A DNA stretch of 64,000 nucleotides from Zopfochytrium polystomum (taxonomy: Eukaryota; Chytridiomycota; Chytridiomycetes; Chytridiales; Chytridiaceae): the NCBI GenBank assembly GCA_025765615.1, contig JAIVFJ010000044.1, positions 1-64,000 of the forward strand, in the 5' to 3' direction. This document shows positions 1-10,800 of this stretch, one piece after another (position 1 is the stretch's first letter; each line of letters opens with the position of its first letter). The notes under the pieces are model-generated. The model was not told the DNA's origin. It searched no databases and saw nothing but the letters and a program-made list of their open reading frames with translations. The translations under genes and the position numbers were made by a program.

Positions 1-1035
1 CGCGATGGTCGTTCATGGGGGGCAGTTCGTATTTTGGATGGCCGAACGGGCAGTCGGGGCCCTTTGGGCAGAAGCCGGTAATAAAGTTTTGGCAAATGGC
101 CTTCTTGACGTGCTTGTGCCGGCATTTCGCTCCTGCGAACGGTAGGATGGGTTTGTATTTCTCAGCACGGCTAGTTTTGCGGAGCAGAACGAAACGAGGG
201 AAAGGAGCGGGAGCGGGGGGATGGATCATCATTCTCACCATGCTTGCAAAATCCGCGCGCGTACCACGCACACTCTTTGATCTTTGACTCGGGGTCGACG
301 TGGAGGTACATGCACTCCGAGTTGGCGCACTCGCCGTACTTGGAGTAGAACCAGCACTCGGGCATCTTTTTCAGGTTGTACTCGTGGCTGTCATGTTTTT
401 ACGGGTTTCAAAGTCGGGTAAACGATTGTAGAGTTTTCGACGATTAGCTATCTTTCGTGCAATCAAGAAGACGGAAACTAAGACGGATCGAGCAAGTTGT
501 TGGGGGCGTTTCCCCGAAACGAGCGAGTAACACCGGGAGCCCAATGGCGGGCGGGTGGAACGATCGTGTACGAGCTGCGCCGCCCAGACGACAGCCAGAC
601 AGATAGCTGACAGGCCAGACAGACAGAGAGAGAGACTCACAGGAACTCGCACTGGTCGCCCTTCTTGCACAGGCCCCTGAGCCAGTGCTTGCAGACGACG
701 GTGCGATCGTTGCGCTGGTGCTTGAAGGGGCAGGCGGCGCCCTTTGCGCAGTTGCCCTTGAGGAAGAACTTGCAAATGTCGACGCCGTCCTTCTTGTCGA
801 GGTCCAGGCAAAAGTTGAGCTCCTGCTTCACGTAGTCCTCAAAGTCGAACGTGCAGTTGCGGTCGACGGTGAAGACGTACGAGATGTCGACGCGGGCGAG
901 CGCGGCCGCCGCCGCCGCCGCCGGCGCGGTGGTTGTGGATGCCACAATCGTCCCGTTGGTGCCGTTGGACGAGGAGGCCGTCGCAGTCTGTGCCATTTTT
1001 GCTGCTTTTGTTTTGGATGCCGTCGTCGCTGACAA
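1..1035 (-). CDS. CPSF4: CPSF30/Yth1-type CCCH zinc-finger mRNA 3'-processing factor, partial (3' end off window)
   Basis: Subunit of the cleavage and polyadenylation complex that binds the poly(A) signal in nuclear pre-mRNA (family knowledge). Three exons are visible: 641-1035, 239-387 and 1-132, joined in frame across introns of 253 and 106 nt (GTGAGT..ACAG and GTGAGA..GCAG). The joined product has an Ala/Thr-rich leader, then tandem CCCH fingers: CKFFLKGNCAKGAACPFKH, CKHWLRGLCKKGDQCEFLH, CWFYSKYGECANSECMYLH, CAWYARGFCKHGAKCRHKH and CQNFITGFCPKGPDCPFGH. Five fingers in this spacing, followed by a P-x-F/Y-ELP stretch, is diagnostic of CPSF30. The first ATG is at 1035, but a TATATATA at 1044-1051 lies so close that initiation at the next Met (996, MAQTATASS) is possible. 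Any C-terminal zinc knuckle lies outside the window. Confidence 0.93.
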
Positions 1036-1043
1036 GGCACGGC

Positions 1044-1051
1044 TATATATA
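1044..1051 (-). promoter_or_regulatory. TATA-like box upstream of CPSF30
   Basis: TATATATA on the minus strand, 9-16 nt before the first ATG of the CPSF30 gene. At ordinary TATA-to-start distances (25-30 bp) the transcript would begin near 1015, downstream of that ATG. This would favour the second in-frame Met at 996. Sequence observation plus inference. Confidence 0.35.
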
Positions 1052-1162
1052 CATTTATTGTGTTTTTTCTGGAATTACAAATTTCTCTTCTACAACGACC
1101 ACGCAGAATTGTCAGCAACAAAGTGTTTAACTAATTAATTAACGGATTCTGGTCCCTTCCAG

Positions 1163-2727
1163 TCACTTCTTTTGCCGGTATTTTTTCCGAAACTCTTTGG
1201 CAAACGCCGCCGACGCCGACGACGTCGACAAGACAAAAAACGTCGCGAACCCGTCCACTATCCGAAAGTCCGGGTGCTCCAAGACCTCCCCGAGCGACGC
1301 CTCCTGCCCAATCTTTAGCAGCCGGCGCGCGGGCAGCTGCTTGCTGGCCCCCCCGCCGCCGCCGCTGTCCAGGTCCGGCCGCGTCTCAAAGTACAACTCC
1401 AGGGCCGCGGGCGTGTAAGCACGCTCCTTGTCCCACCCCGGCGCCTGCGCCGGGTCCCCAAACATCGCCTCGATGTGGTCCGCAAACGCGTCGTCCTCAT
1501 GGAAAGACGCAATCAGGTCGGACTCGGAGAACTCGGGGTAGAGGAACAGGACGGGGAACGCGAGCTTGCCCGTCGCGGCGTCGAGGGTGGGTCGGTGCAT
1601 CTCGGACCAGGACCGGCTCCAAGGCCGCGCCTTGCGTTCTTCGCTGTCCGAATCGGTTTCGTCGTCCCCGTTTGGAGTGAACACGACGGTGAACCCGCGG
1701 CTCTTTTTTTTTTTTTATACATAAGTCGTAAAAGACATCGTCAGTGCGGGGGAGAATTTTCAAAGGACCACGGTCCTACAGCAAGCTCACTTTGATCGTA
1801 TCCCAAAGCATTCGCTCCTCTTGCTGGCGCTTCAATTGCCGATCATGCGATCGCGACTCTTTTGCTGCAATGTCCTTCTTTTTAGCATCAATCGACGCGA
1901 GAATGTCGTTAAGCGCCTTGTTTTTCGGCTCGATCTGGGCGAGATAGGCACGAGGGTACTAAGTGATGAGCGCCGCCCGCAACGCATCGGTCCCAACCTC
2001 GCCGCTCTCAAACCTGCAAGCCGCGCATGACGCAGTCTCTTGCCTGATCCAGCTTCTCCAGCATGAGCAGAGCCTTGCCTGAGCGAAAAAGCGCTTTGAC
2101 GTTCTTTGGGTCCAGTTTGAGGGCCGCGGCGCAGTCGTTCAGTACCCTTCGATAATTGCCTTTTCATTTTTTACTCGACGTCAGATGCATCTGTGAAGGA
2201 ATGACGGCCACCCAGCACATCGGCGAGGAAGCGATGTTGGGCGAGGAAAGGGGGCAGAAAGCTAACTCACACCTAGCTCCAAGTTCACGGCGGCGCGGTT
2301 TACGTGTAGAATTGCGTTGAGCTTATCGTCTGGGGCGTTGACCGCCAAGCCTTTCGAGTAGTACTCGATGGCATCCTTGAAATGGCGCGGGCCGTCCAAA
2401 AACGCTTCGTTGCCTTGGTTTTTGAAGTTTGTCGCAACCTCTGTTGGGAACGGTGCGATTTCGTCAGCATGCAACCGACCGCAACGACAGCAGCTGCATT
2501 TGATCCGACGCACAAAAAAGGCGAGGCACACACGAAATGGGCGGCGACGGTGAAGAAGCAGCTCCTTACCCTCAGGAGGACCGTCAAATATGAGGGACTG
2601 GAGCGCCGAGAGGACTTCGTTGTCCTCGCCCTCCGCCGGCATCTCCGTCATGAAGAGGGGAGTGGATGCCAGAGTTTTCATGAGCTCGTCCTGGTCTTTC
2701 ATTGCGGGGCCAGCGATGATCGGCGCA

Positions 2728-2759
<32 letters not shown>

Positions 2760-2804
2760 TGATGAGCCGCCGGCTTGGGGCGGCGCGGGCTTCGTGCCAG
2801 TCAT
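1163..2804 (-). CDS. TTC4: TTC4/Cns1-type TPR co-chaperone
   Basis: Hsp90/Hsp70 co-chaperone of the TTC4/Cns1 family, cytosolic or nuclear. Five exons join in frame: 2570-2804, 2440-2273, 2159-2014, 1958-1791 and 1702-1163. The N-terminus has an acidic FMTEMP segment followed by LSALQSLIFDGPPEE, the usual lead-in to the TPRs. TPR residues include NFKNQGNEAF, AIEYYSKGLAVN, LHVNRAAVNLELGNY and DCAAALKLDPKNVKALFR. A charged helix (KKKDIAAKESRSHDRQ) leads into the C-terminal wheel domain, recognised by FPVLFLYPEFSESDLIASF and ELYFETR. A poly-Ser run after residue about 15 is encoded by an AGC/TCG-type microsatellite. The ATG at 2804 is preferred over upstream in-frame Met codons because the upstream stretch is low-complexity and promoter-like. 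The exon 3/4 junction (GLQ to YPRAYLAQIEP) is the least certain. Confidence 0.9.
2728..2763. repeat. (GAC)n trinucleotide microsatellite inside TTC4
   Basis: About eleven GAC units ending in GAT repeats on the plus strand. On the minus strand they encode the poly-Ser tract near the TTC4 N-terminus, so length variation would change the protein without shifting frame. Confidence 0.9.
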
Positions 2805-3520
2805 CACGGCCTTGTGCGCGGGGTTGGAATGAATTGACTGATGGGGTTGCGCACGAAGGGTGGAGTGGGGTGGTGGAGTGGACGAAAAAAGAAGAAAGGG
2901 GCGGCTCGTCAACCGTGACAAGGACGGCGACCCACTCGTACGTGTTTCGCGTAGCTGCTGGAGAGAAGAGAGAGAGAGAGAGAGAGAGAGGCGAGCCGCG
3001 CTCGCTCTCTTTCTGTTTCTCTACGGAGAGTGTTTGCATTTGCGAGGTTAAAGGGAGAAGTGAGCGGTACAAGAAAGAGAGCCGGAGGCAGGCAGGCGAG
3101 GAGTTGGAGAGCACGTCTACTCCTCGGACGCCGCACGGCGCCGTCTTCGCACGCTCCCGTCCCGCATAGTCTGCAGCAAAGAAGCGGAGAAGGAAAAAGA
3201 AGGAGGCGGGGGCTGGTCGCGGGCCGTGGGGGGACCGCGCCGCTGCCGGAAAGCCGAGCGGGTGGGTTCTCTCTCTCGTTCGTTATCCTGCGCTGGGTGG
3301 TCACGAAGACAAGGAGGAGAAACTCCGCCAACCTCAGCGCCCCAGCCTTGTCCAGACGAGATCGGATCAGCGCACACCCCACCACCCACCACCCACCACA
3401 CTCAGCCGGCACAGGCGCAGGCCGGGTCGTAGTCGGTGGTGCCCTTGCTGGCTGGCCGATCGCGCTGCCGCGGCGAAAACGAGCGGTTCATTGGCAGTAG
3501 GGGGGCATATCGAACGAAAA
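2805..3520. promoter_or_regulatory. Divergent intergenic region between TTC4 and the SFI1-like gene, with a (GA)n tract
   Basis: 716 bp between the start codons of two genes transcribed away from each other. It holds a (GA)n run at about 2967-2990 and a CCACC-repeat at about 3378-3402. No coding pattern consistent with either neighbour is seen. It is presumably a shared promoter (inference); I see no clear TATA box. Confidence 0.5.
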
Positions 3521-6500
3521 ATGCCGCCGACCCCAGATCCTTTGCCAGCAGCCACCACGCCCGATGCCGTTCCGACCGCCCCGACTGCACCAGCGCCCCA
3601 CACCTCAGCAGCGACCACGACCGCCCCCGCCTCGGCCGCTCCCAGCAACCCTCAATCCCGACCGGGTCCCTCGCGGATACCCGTCATTCGATCCACCTCC
3701 TCAGACGGGCCGCGGCATCGCCCCGTCGACCCTGGGACCGCGGCAGCGACGCCGGCGTCCGCCCAGCCCAATCAAGCCGGCGGAACCGCCGCGGGGCGCG
3801 CGTTCGACCAGTGGCGCGAGTTTGCGCTCACCGCGCGGGCGCGACGGCACAGCCGCGCCACCGTTCTGAAAAAGGCTCTGGCCGCTTGGAGCTCGCTTTC
3901 GCACGCTCGGTGGCGCGCAAACGTGCGCGCCGAGGTCTATGCGAGCTACGCGGCGTACAGAATGATATGGACTGCGTGGAGGTCGTTTGTCGTGATTTGC
4001 AGATTCGAAAAGGCGGACCGGATCAAGGCCGAGCGTTTCAGTTTCGTACCTTGCAAACCGATTTTATCGTTTCTTTCTTGCAATTGCCTCATCGACATTC
4101 TGCTTCTTTTGATACCTCCTCAAAAAGTGAAGACCACCCTACAGAGCAGGGTCATCCGAGCTTGGACGCGGTACGTCGGCCAAAGAAGAGACAAGTCTCG
4201 ACAGAAAGAGGCCGCCGCGTCCTTGCGAGCCCTGTCGGTGAAGCGCCGGCATTTCCGCATGTGGGACCGAGCTCAATCGAACCGATCGGCTGTTCGGCAG
4301 CAAGTGTCACTTGCCTCAACGCTGCGAAATGGAAACTTGGTCAAGACAGCGTGGCTTGTTTGGAGAGACCGTCGGCAACGAAACAGAGATTGGAATATAG
4401 CCATCCATGCATTCAGGAGCAGGTGCAACGAAAAAATTACTTTGCAGCTTTTCGATCACTGGAGCCTGCGGGCATTGCGCAATAGAATGATTGGTAAGTC
4501 GAAAGGTTCCCATGCGATTTGAGCGTGATGAACGAGACCAGGAAAGGCGGTCGTTCTGTCGCAAAATCGAATCGCCAAGTCGGCTTTCACACTTTGGAAG
4601 GCTTCGTTGGAACGGATCATTGAAGCTAAAAGGACACTGCGCGTGGCAGTACTGCACGACCGGCGTCGCTCACTCTCCGAGTGCTTTTCTCTTTGGCACA
4701 AAGGTATTCCTGTGCTTCAAAGGGAAAAGCAACGTTGCTCACAATGCAGGCCTCCTGGAAAGGGTCGAAGCCAAAGCGAAAAGCGAGCAAGCTTCTCGGA
4801 CCATAATGAAAAACCTCGAGGTAATCGCTTCGGTTTCCCTCATAAAATCCCTCCTCTGTCGAAAACCTCACATGGTCTCAGCGACGCGTCTTTCAAAGTC
4901 TCCAATTCTTCAAAGCTTTGAAAGAGCGTGCCGACTTCTTTCATTCACGCAAGGTGGGGAAATCGAAACTTCAATGTCAATTTGCCTCCGCTGAAATTTT
5001 GATATCAAACGGATCCCTTTCGCTCGGTAGCTGCTTCGATCAACCTTTGCTCGGTGGACCTGCCAGACTTTGATTAAGCAGAGGAGCAGGGAGACTCAAA
5101 AGATGTTGCCGGCGTTGGCGTTCCACACCGGTACACTCGGGCGGAAAGCTCTTCAAACCTGGCGAAGACGTACTCAAATATCGGTATTGCGTAAGGTTCG
5201 CGACAATCTTTTGAAGGTTCAGAAACATGACACAACTTTGCCACTGCCAAGGCCTGCCTCGAGACGTCAATCCATTGGAGCAGAGTTCGCGTTCTGAAAA
5301 ATACTTTTCGATGCATGGTTCATCGCTTTGGTGAGCTGCAAAAGGAAAAGCTGGACGAGCTTTCGGCGAAAAGGATGTACGAGGACGCCCTGCTGGCTCG
5401 ATATTGGAAGCGATATTACAGCGAAATGGAACTTCGCACCGCCGAAGCATTTTCCATGAAAAAGGTGCCAGTTGTTGGCCTCATTTTCGCTTGTGTGCAC
5501 GGTGAATTCCACTAATGTCAGAATCCAGGCGGCTCTTTTCCATAAGCGATTGGTACTGTCTAAGTGCATGAAAGGCTTTCAACTCAACGTAGTGGCACGA
5601 AAAGAAGATCGTGAAAAAGCTGTGAGTTCTGACGGTGCTTGATTTTAGGAAATTACTGAGTGGGCCGCGGCAGGCGGCAGCTATGTCCATTTATGAGGAA
5701 GCAATTACTCGGCGGACATTTTGCGCTTGGCAATCTTTTGTGGCTCGGCGTGGACTGCTAAAACGATTGAGTCAACTCTTCGACGTCGTTCGAACAGCTC
5801 GAAAACAGAAAGAAGCCTGGAGCCGTTGGACGACCGCCTTATTCCAGCGATGGCGTCATCGTGCTATCATCGAGCTCAGTGAGAAGCGTCGAGAAGAGCA
5901 CCTTCAGCGATCTGTTTTACTGGGGTGGAATGTGCGTAAGATCTCACCGCCACAAAAAAACTGACTGATCCATCCGTTATCCTGCAGGCCTCAGTGGTCG
6001 AAAAAAAGCAGTTTTTCACGCAAGTTCAAGACTTCCTCTTGCTACGCGAACACACCCTCAAGACCCATCTATTTCTCTTTTGGTACAGCAAAAGCAGAGA
6101 CGCCAGAGACGTTCACGTCTGGCTCGACCAGGCACGAAGCGAAATGAACCGAGACTTCCTGGAACGCGTAAGACTACTGACAATCATACAAACCTTTCCT
6201 TTGTTTTCATCTTGCTTCCTCTTGCCAACCCCCCTTGCCAACCCCCCTTACCACTTTCTCAAACACACACACACACACACACCTATTAAGGCGTTTGCTG
6301 CGTGGAAGGCGTATGCCAGCGACCGCGCAGCTAGGCGATGGCACTACCAGCACATCATCTTCACCGCGCAAGCCCAGCTCTTGCAGGCCAAGGCAACGCA
6401 GTGCCTCCGCCACTGGCTCGCGTACATCGACACGCGGCGCGCAAAGCGTGCCGCCGCCGCCACCGCCGACCTGTTCCGCGCGCGGACCGTCCGCGCCGCA

Positions 6501-7557
6501 CACTTTGCCCGGTGGCGCGCGACGCAGCGGCTGCGCGCATGGCAGCGGTCCGCGTACGCGGCCGCGGCGGCCTTGCGCGCGCGGGCGCTCGCTCGGCGGC
6601 ACTTTTCCCAGTGGCGCGGGCGGCGCGGCGCGGCGTGGTGGCGGGCGCGCGCGCACGCGCGGGCGGTGCGTCCGCTGCTGCACTGGCGGGCGGTGACGCT
6701 GCGGGCGGCGGTGAGGCGGTGGGCGGCGGTGGCGGCGGCGGCGCGGCGGCGCGCGGCCCGGCTGGAGGCCGCGGGCGGGTGGCGCGCGGGGCTGGCGCGG
6801 CGGGCGGCGGTCGCGGCGTGGCTGGCCGGCGCGGATCGGCTGCTGCGGGTGCGGGCGGCCGGCGCGCTCGAGGCCGCGGGGACCGCCGTGTCGCGGGAGA
6901 CGGCGCTCGCGCAAAAGTACGCGGCGCGCTGGCGCGCGCGGATCATGAGGACCCGCGCGGCGAGGCGGGAGGCCGAAAGTGAGTTTGCTGCTGCGGCTTC
7001 TCTTTTTCTCCCAAAACATCCTCCTTCCACATTTTGCGCCGCCCGGAGAAAGCTTTTTTTTTTTTCTATTTTTTTTTTCTCTCGCAACTTTGACTGACCC
7101 TTCCTTTTTCAAACACATGGCGCGCCCGACTCCTTACCCCCACGCTGCAGCGAAAGCCCGGGCTGCGCTGGTTCAGCGTCTCCTCCTCGACACCGCCGCC
7201 GCGCCGCTGTCGACAGCGCTTGCGCCGCCGGTTCGGCCAACCGCCGGCGTCGGTCGGCCGGCGACCGCGGGCTCGTCCTCCGATGCGCGGCGAACTCCCG
7301 CGGGGACTGTTGTGACGACGACTGCGACGGCACCTCTCCAGGCGGCGCCGTCGACCGGCTCGTGGGATTTCATCGCGTCCGCCCGCGCTTTTGCCGCGCG
7401 CGGCGTTGCTGCTGCTGCTGCAAGGTCCCGGCCGCCCCCTCGGATTCCCGAGTTTCTGCGCGACGGCGCCGTCGGTCGGCCGGCCGCAGCGGACGCGCCG
7501 CCCAACACACCGCCAGGAAGGCTGAGCCGACCGCCGGCCCGCGAAGGGAGGTGGTAG
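3521..7557 (+). CDS. SFI1: SFI1-like centrin-binding repeat protein
   Basis: Long helical protein of centrosomes, basal bodies or spindle poles whose Trp-containing repeats bind centrin (family knowledge). Twelve exons join in frame: 3521-4045, 4133-4493, 4542-4703, 4750-4820, 4882-4953, 5067-5195, 5252-5464, 5529-5621, 5674-5931, 5988-6167, 6291-6978 and 7151-7557. The total is 1052 codons. Repeat cores are seen throughout: AFDQWREFAL, ALAAWSSL, IWTAWRSFV, VIRAWTRYV, TAWLVWRDR, AFTLWKASL, CFSLWHK, ALQTWRRR, TFCAWQSFV, AFAAWKAY, CLRHWLAY, AHFARWRAT, HFSQWRGR, PLLHWRAV and AAVAAWL. A Pro/Ala-rich N-terminus and an RIPEFL motif near the C-terminus flank the array. The ATG at 3521 is the first in frame. 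The exon at 6291-6978 is far more GC-rich (Ala/Arg repeats) than the preceding exons. The exon 6/7 junction is the weakest call. Confidence 0.85.
6262..6282. repeat. (CA)n in an SFI1 intron
   Basis: About ten CA units in the intron between exons 10 and 11, just before the 3' splice site, preceded by a short tandem duplication of a CTTGCCAACCCCC-like unit at about 6222-6246. Confidence 0.85.
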
Positions 7558-7858
7558 AGAACAAGGTGCGGGTTTCAAATGGGCCTGGGGCTAACTGCCT
7601 CGGTACCCTCGCTCGAGTAGAGTGAGCGATAAAGGCAGAGAGCAAGAGATGCCTCGGTGGAATCAATGTGTGGTGCCTAGTCTCAAAGTGATAATATATT
7701 TCTGTGTATGGCGAAGAAAGGGGGATCCAAAAACGAAACGTGAAAATGGGAAAGGGGGCCAAGCAAGGGGTAGCGAAAGGTGGGAGGGGCACAACAATAA
7801 AATAAAGGGAAAAAGAGAATGTTGTTTGAACAATAAATGCATGCATATGGCGTGCTGC
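7558..7858. other. Convergent 3' region between SFI1-like and kinase genes
   Basis: About 300 bp between two convergent stop codons. AATAAA-like strings (for example CAATAAAAT near 7795) could serve polyadenylation. I see no gene. Confidence 0.5.
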
Positions 7859-10800
7859 CTAAAGATGAACATTGCGGTGAAACGACTTGCCCCCGACGCC
7901 GCCGCCGCCGAGGGCGCCCCCTTCCGCCCCTCCAATGCGGCCGCCACCACCACCACCACCACCACCACCACCACCCAGCACACTATCTCGTCCCCCTACG
8001 CCGCCTCCGCGGACCGCGCCGGTGACAGTTTGATACCTTCGCATCGAGTCGACTTGCGGCGATTTCGGCCTTGGAGGCGATATAGAGTGCACAATGCCGA
8101 CGGGTTTGCTCACGAGATTGGATCGCCGAGGCGACCACGTCAACGGAAGGGCAGAGCCAGGGTCTCCCGGTGACGCAAAGGGTTGAGATGCCCAGAGCGA
8201 CGAAATGTGGACGGGCTTGGCAAAGTTGTTGGGCAGAAACTCGTCCCGAGTGGCGGCTGCCGTGAGGAATGTTTCCGTCAAGCCTGCACTTTGGGGGCTT
8301 GTCATCGCATCGCGGTACCGCTGTTGCTGCTGTTGTTGCGCTTGCCGATGGCTTGAAGTGGGAGCCGGCGAGCCGCTGCTTACCGACGGTTGAGCCATAC
8401 GTTGCGCGAAAGCAGCCTCATACGCTTGAATGAGAGTAAGCGAGTCGGAGGCGCGTGACTGCTTGCTGAAAGCGGTTGAAGTGTAGTCATCGCGCGAAGG
8501 GGACGTGGGCTTCGACTTTGAAACGGTCCTTCCGTTGAAAGTGTTGCTCTTCCACACCGGCTTTCCGGCGGGTTCTCGCCCAATCTTGTAGCCTTCGCTG
8601 AAAAACATTGGCTCGTTTGAGTCGCTTAATGGGCGCGATTCGTCGATTTGGTTCAGAGTTGGTGAAAGCGCTTCCGTCGATCCCTTTCGTTTGACCAAGT
8701 CGTTCCAAGATTGCTTGATATTGGAGAGCGATAAGGCTGATGTGCTCCGACGAATAGTTCCGCGCTTCCTTGTCCGTGACTGGTTCCGAGATCGAGTACC
8801 GTTATTTGCAGGCTCTGTTGAATCTGGCGCTGGTGGCTCTCTTCTGGCGTCGTCAGCTTGCGACTCCAACGAGCTCAAGCCAACTCCCTCGTCGCTGCTG
8901 TGTTCTTGCTGATCTGGCTCGCCCTCAGGTGAGCTTTGACCGGCTGCCTTTTGCGCATCTCCAAGTTGGCGACCTCTTCGATGAAATATGTTGGCCCCGA
9001 ATATCGGCCGACCTGGTGATTCCCGCACCATGAATGGTGGAAGCCACTTCATCGGGCTCGCACTGCGTTTTGTAGATGGCCGTGGAGACAACCCTTTTCG
9101 TTTCGATTTGGGTGAATGGGGCGGAGTAACCATCTCGGGGGAAGGCGGTTGCGATAACTCCCCAATTGAATCGGTAGTTGCAAGCTTCGCAGCGCTTGGT
9201 CGGCGAAGCTTTTGCCGGGCTGACGGCGACGCTGACCGACCACGCCGAGTCCGCCCCGCAGCCTCGGTTTGAGGAGCATCTCCGACGATTTGCAAGGGGC
9301 TTTGCCGGCCAAAAAACCAATGCGACAGTCGATCTCGATCATTGTTGCGAGTTTGGTCAAGGTAGACTTTGGCTGCTTCCACCGCAAGAGCGTCGTCGTC
9401 CGACGCCGGGTTTAGCTGCAATCGAGAAAGAGAGTTGGTAATCCAGCCAACCGTCTTTGGCATTATTTCCCCGCTGTTGCCACTTGAACCAGACATGTCA
9501 TTGAGTCGCTCCGAGTCAACTTCTGCTATATCCAGAGTTTGAGTGCGATCAAGGCTTGTGGAGAGGGCAGCGCCAGTAGCTTTCGAATAGGCAGCATAAG
9601 CGCCAATCATTTTTCTGGCTGCATCGGATCGTCTCGGGGACTTGGTCGCTGCTCTGTCCTTCGGCGGAATTGCCGGCTCCTCGGTTTGGCTTTTCTCAGG
9701 CCCGACATCATCCCAAGCCTTCTGCCCGACGTACAAGCTCCCTGGGGGATGCCGCTGTGGTACGCTGCGTATGGTTCGCCCTCGTGTGTCGTCCATATTA
9801 TCACTTCTTGAATTTGACGGCTTCAAAGGCTGGTCACTCACTGCCGACGATCCAATGCTGAGTTTATATGGCACTGTGCGAGTTTGATCCTGTAGCGCCT
9901 CTTTCCCTTTCGACTTTGAGGACTGTCTGTCGGACCGCGTCGGGGTCTTTGACCGCGAACTGCGTGTCTTATTGTTCCGTTGTTGATCTGGTTCAACGGA
10001 GTCTGACTGAAGTTTCTCCGAGCTCCCCGACGACAGAGAGGCTCCAAGTCTAGCTAGCAGGCTGTCTTCGCTAAGTTTTCGTTGCACAGCATTGCCGAGT
10101 TTCCTAAGTAGGCTATCGTCGCTGAGTTTTCTTTGCGCAGAAGTGTCGACCACGGGTCGCTTGTTCGCAAATTTCTCTTGAGCGAGGGAAATGGAATTTC
10201 GCGGTAGAATATCCTCTATATTTGTCAAATCAACAGCCTTGCCATCTTGGGGTTCCTTTTTGGTCAATACTTGTTTGTTCGGAATGGTGGGGGGTCCGGT
10301 ATGAACGGAAATTGGAAGTGGCACGTTCCTTGTCCGCGTCTTGCGAGTCGGTGGTGGATAAGCAGTAATGCTTGGCATCTGGACTGGCACGGGCGTTCCG
10401 GGCGGGAGAACAAGTCCGTACCCTGCCAGGATGGCCGAGCCATTGATTGTCTGATTTCGACTGGCCGAGCGCTTGGAGGCTCCATTAGCCGCCTTTCCGA
10501 GTGCCGTTGAGTCAACCAATCTGTCACGAGGACTTCGAGTTTCCACAAAGCTAGGGAGAGTCTCGATAAGCACCTTCAGGTCAGTCAACGAACATCTTCG
10601 ACGAGGGTCCAGGTCAAATGTCCTTCTTAGCACCGTGTCGAAGTGAACAGACAAGCCAAACTGCTGCCGAAGAATGTTTGGGTTCGACCCCGAAAATGCG
10701 GCAAAAATGGCGTCTGACGGATACGCCTCGAACCACGGATTCTTTCCAAACAGCAGATTCAAAAGGATTACTCCCAAAGCCCACACGTCGTTTGCAGAAG

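Noticed and set aside
685..1138. Plus-strand open frames over the CPSF30 first exon
   Set aside because: Shadows of the minus-strand zinc-finger exon; no conserved motif and biased Arg/Cys or Val/Ala content.
6207..7118. 300-residue minus-strand frame opposite the SFI1 GC-rich exon
   Set aside because: Created by high GC; Arg/Pro-rich without motifs, while the plus strand has the Trp repeats.
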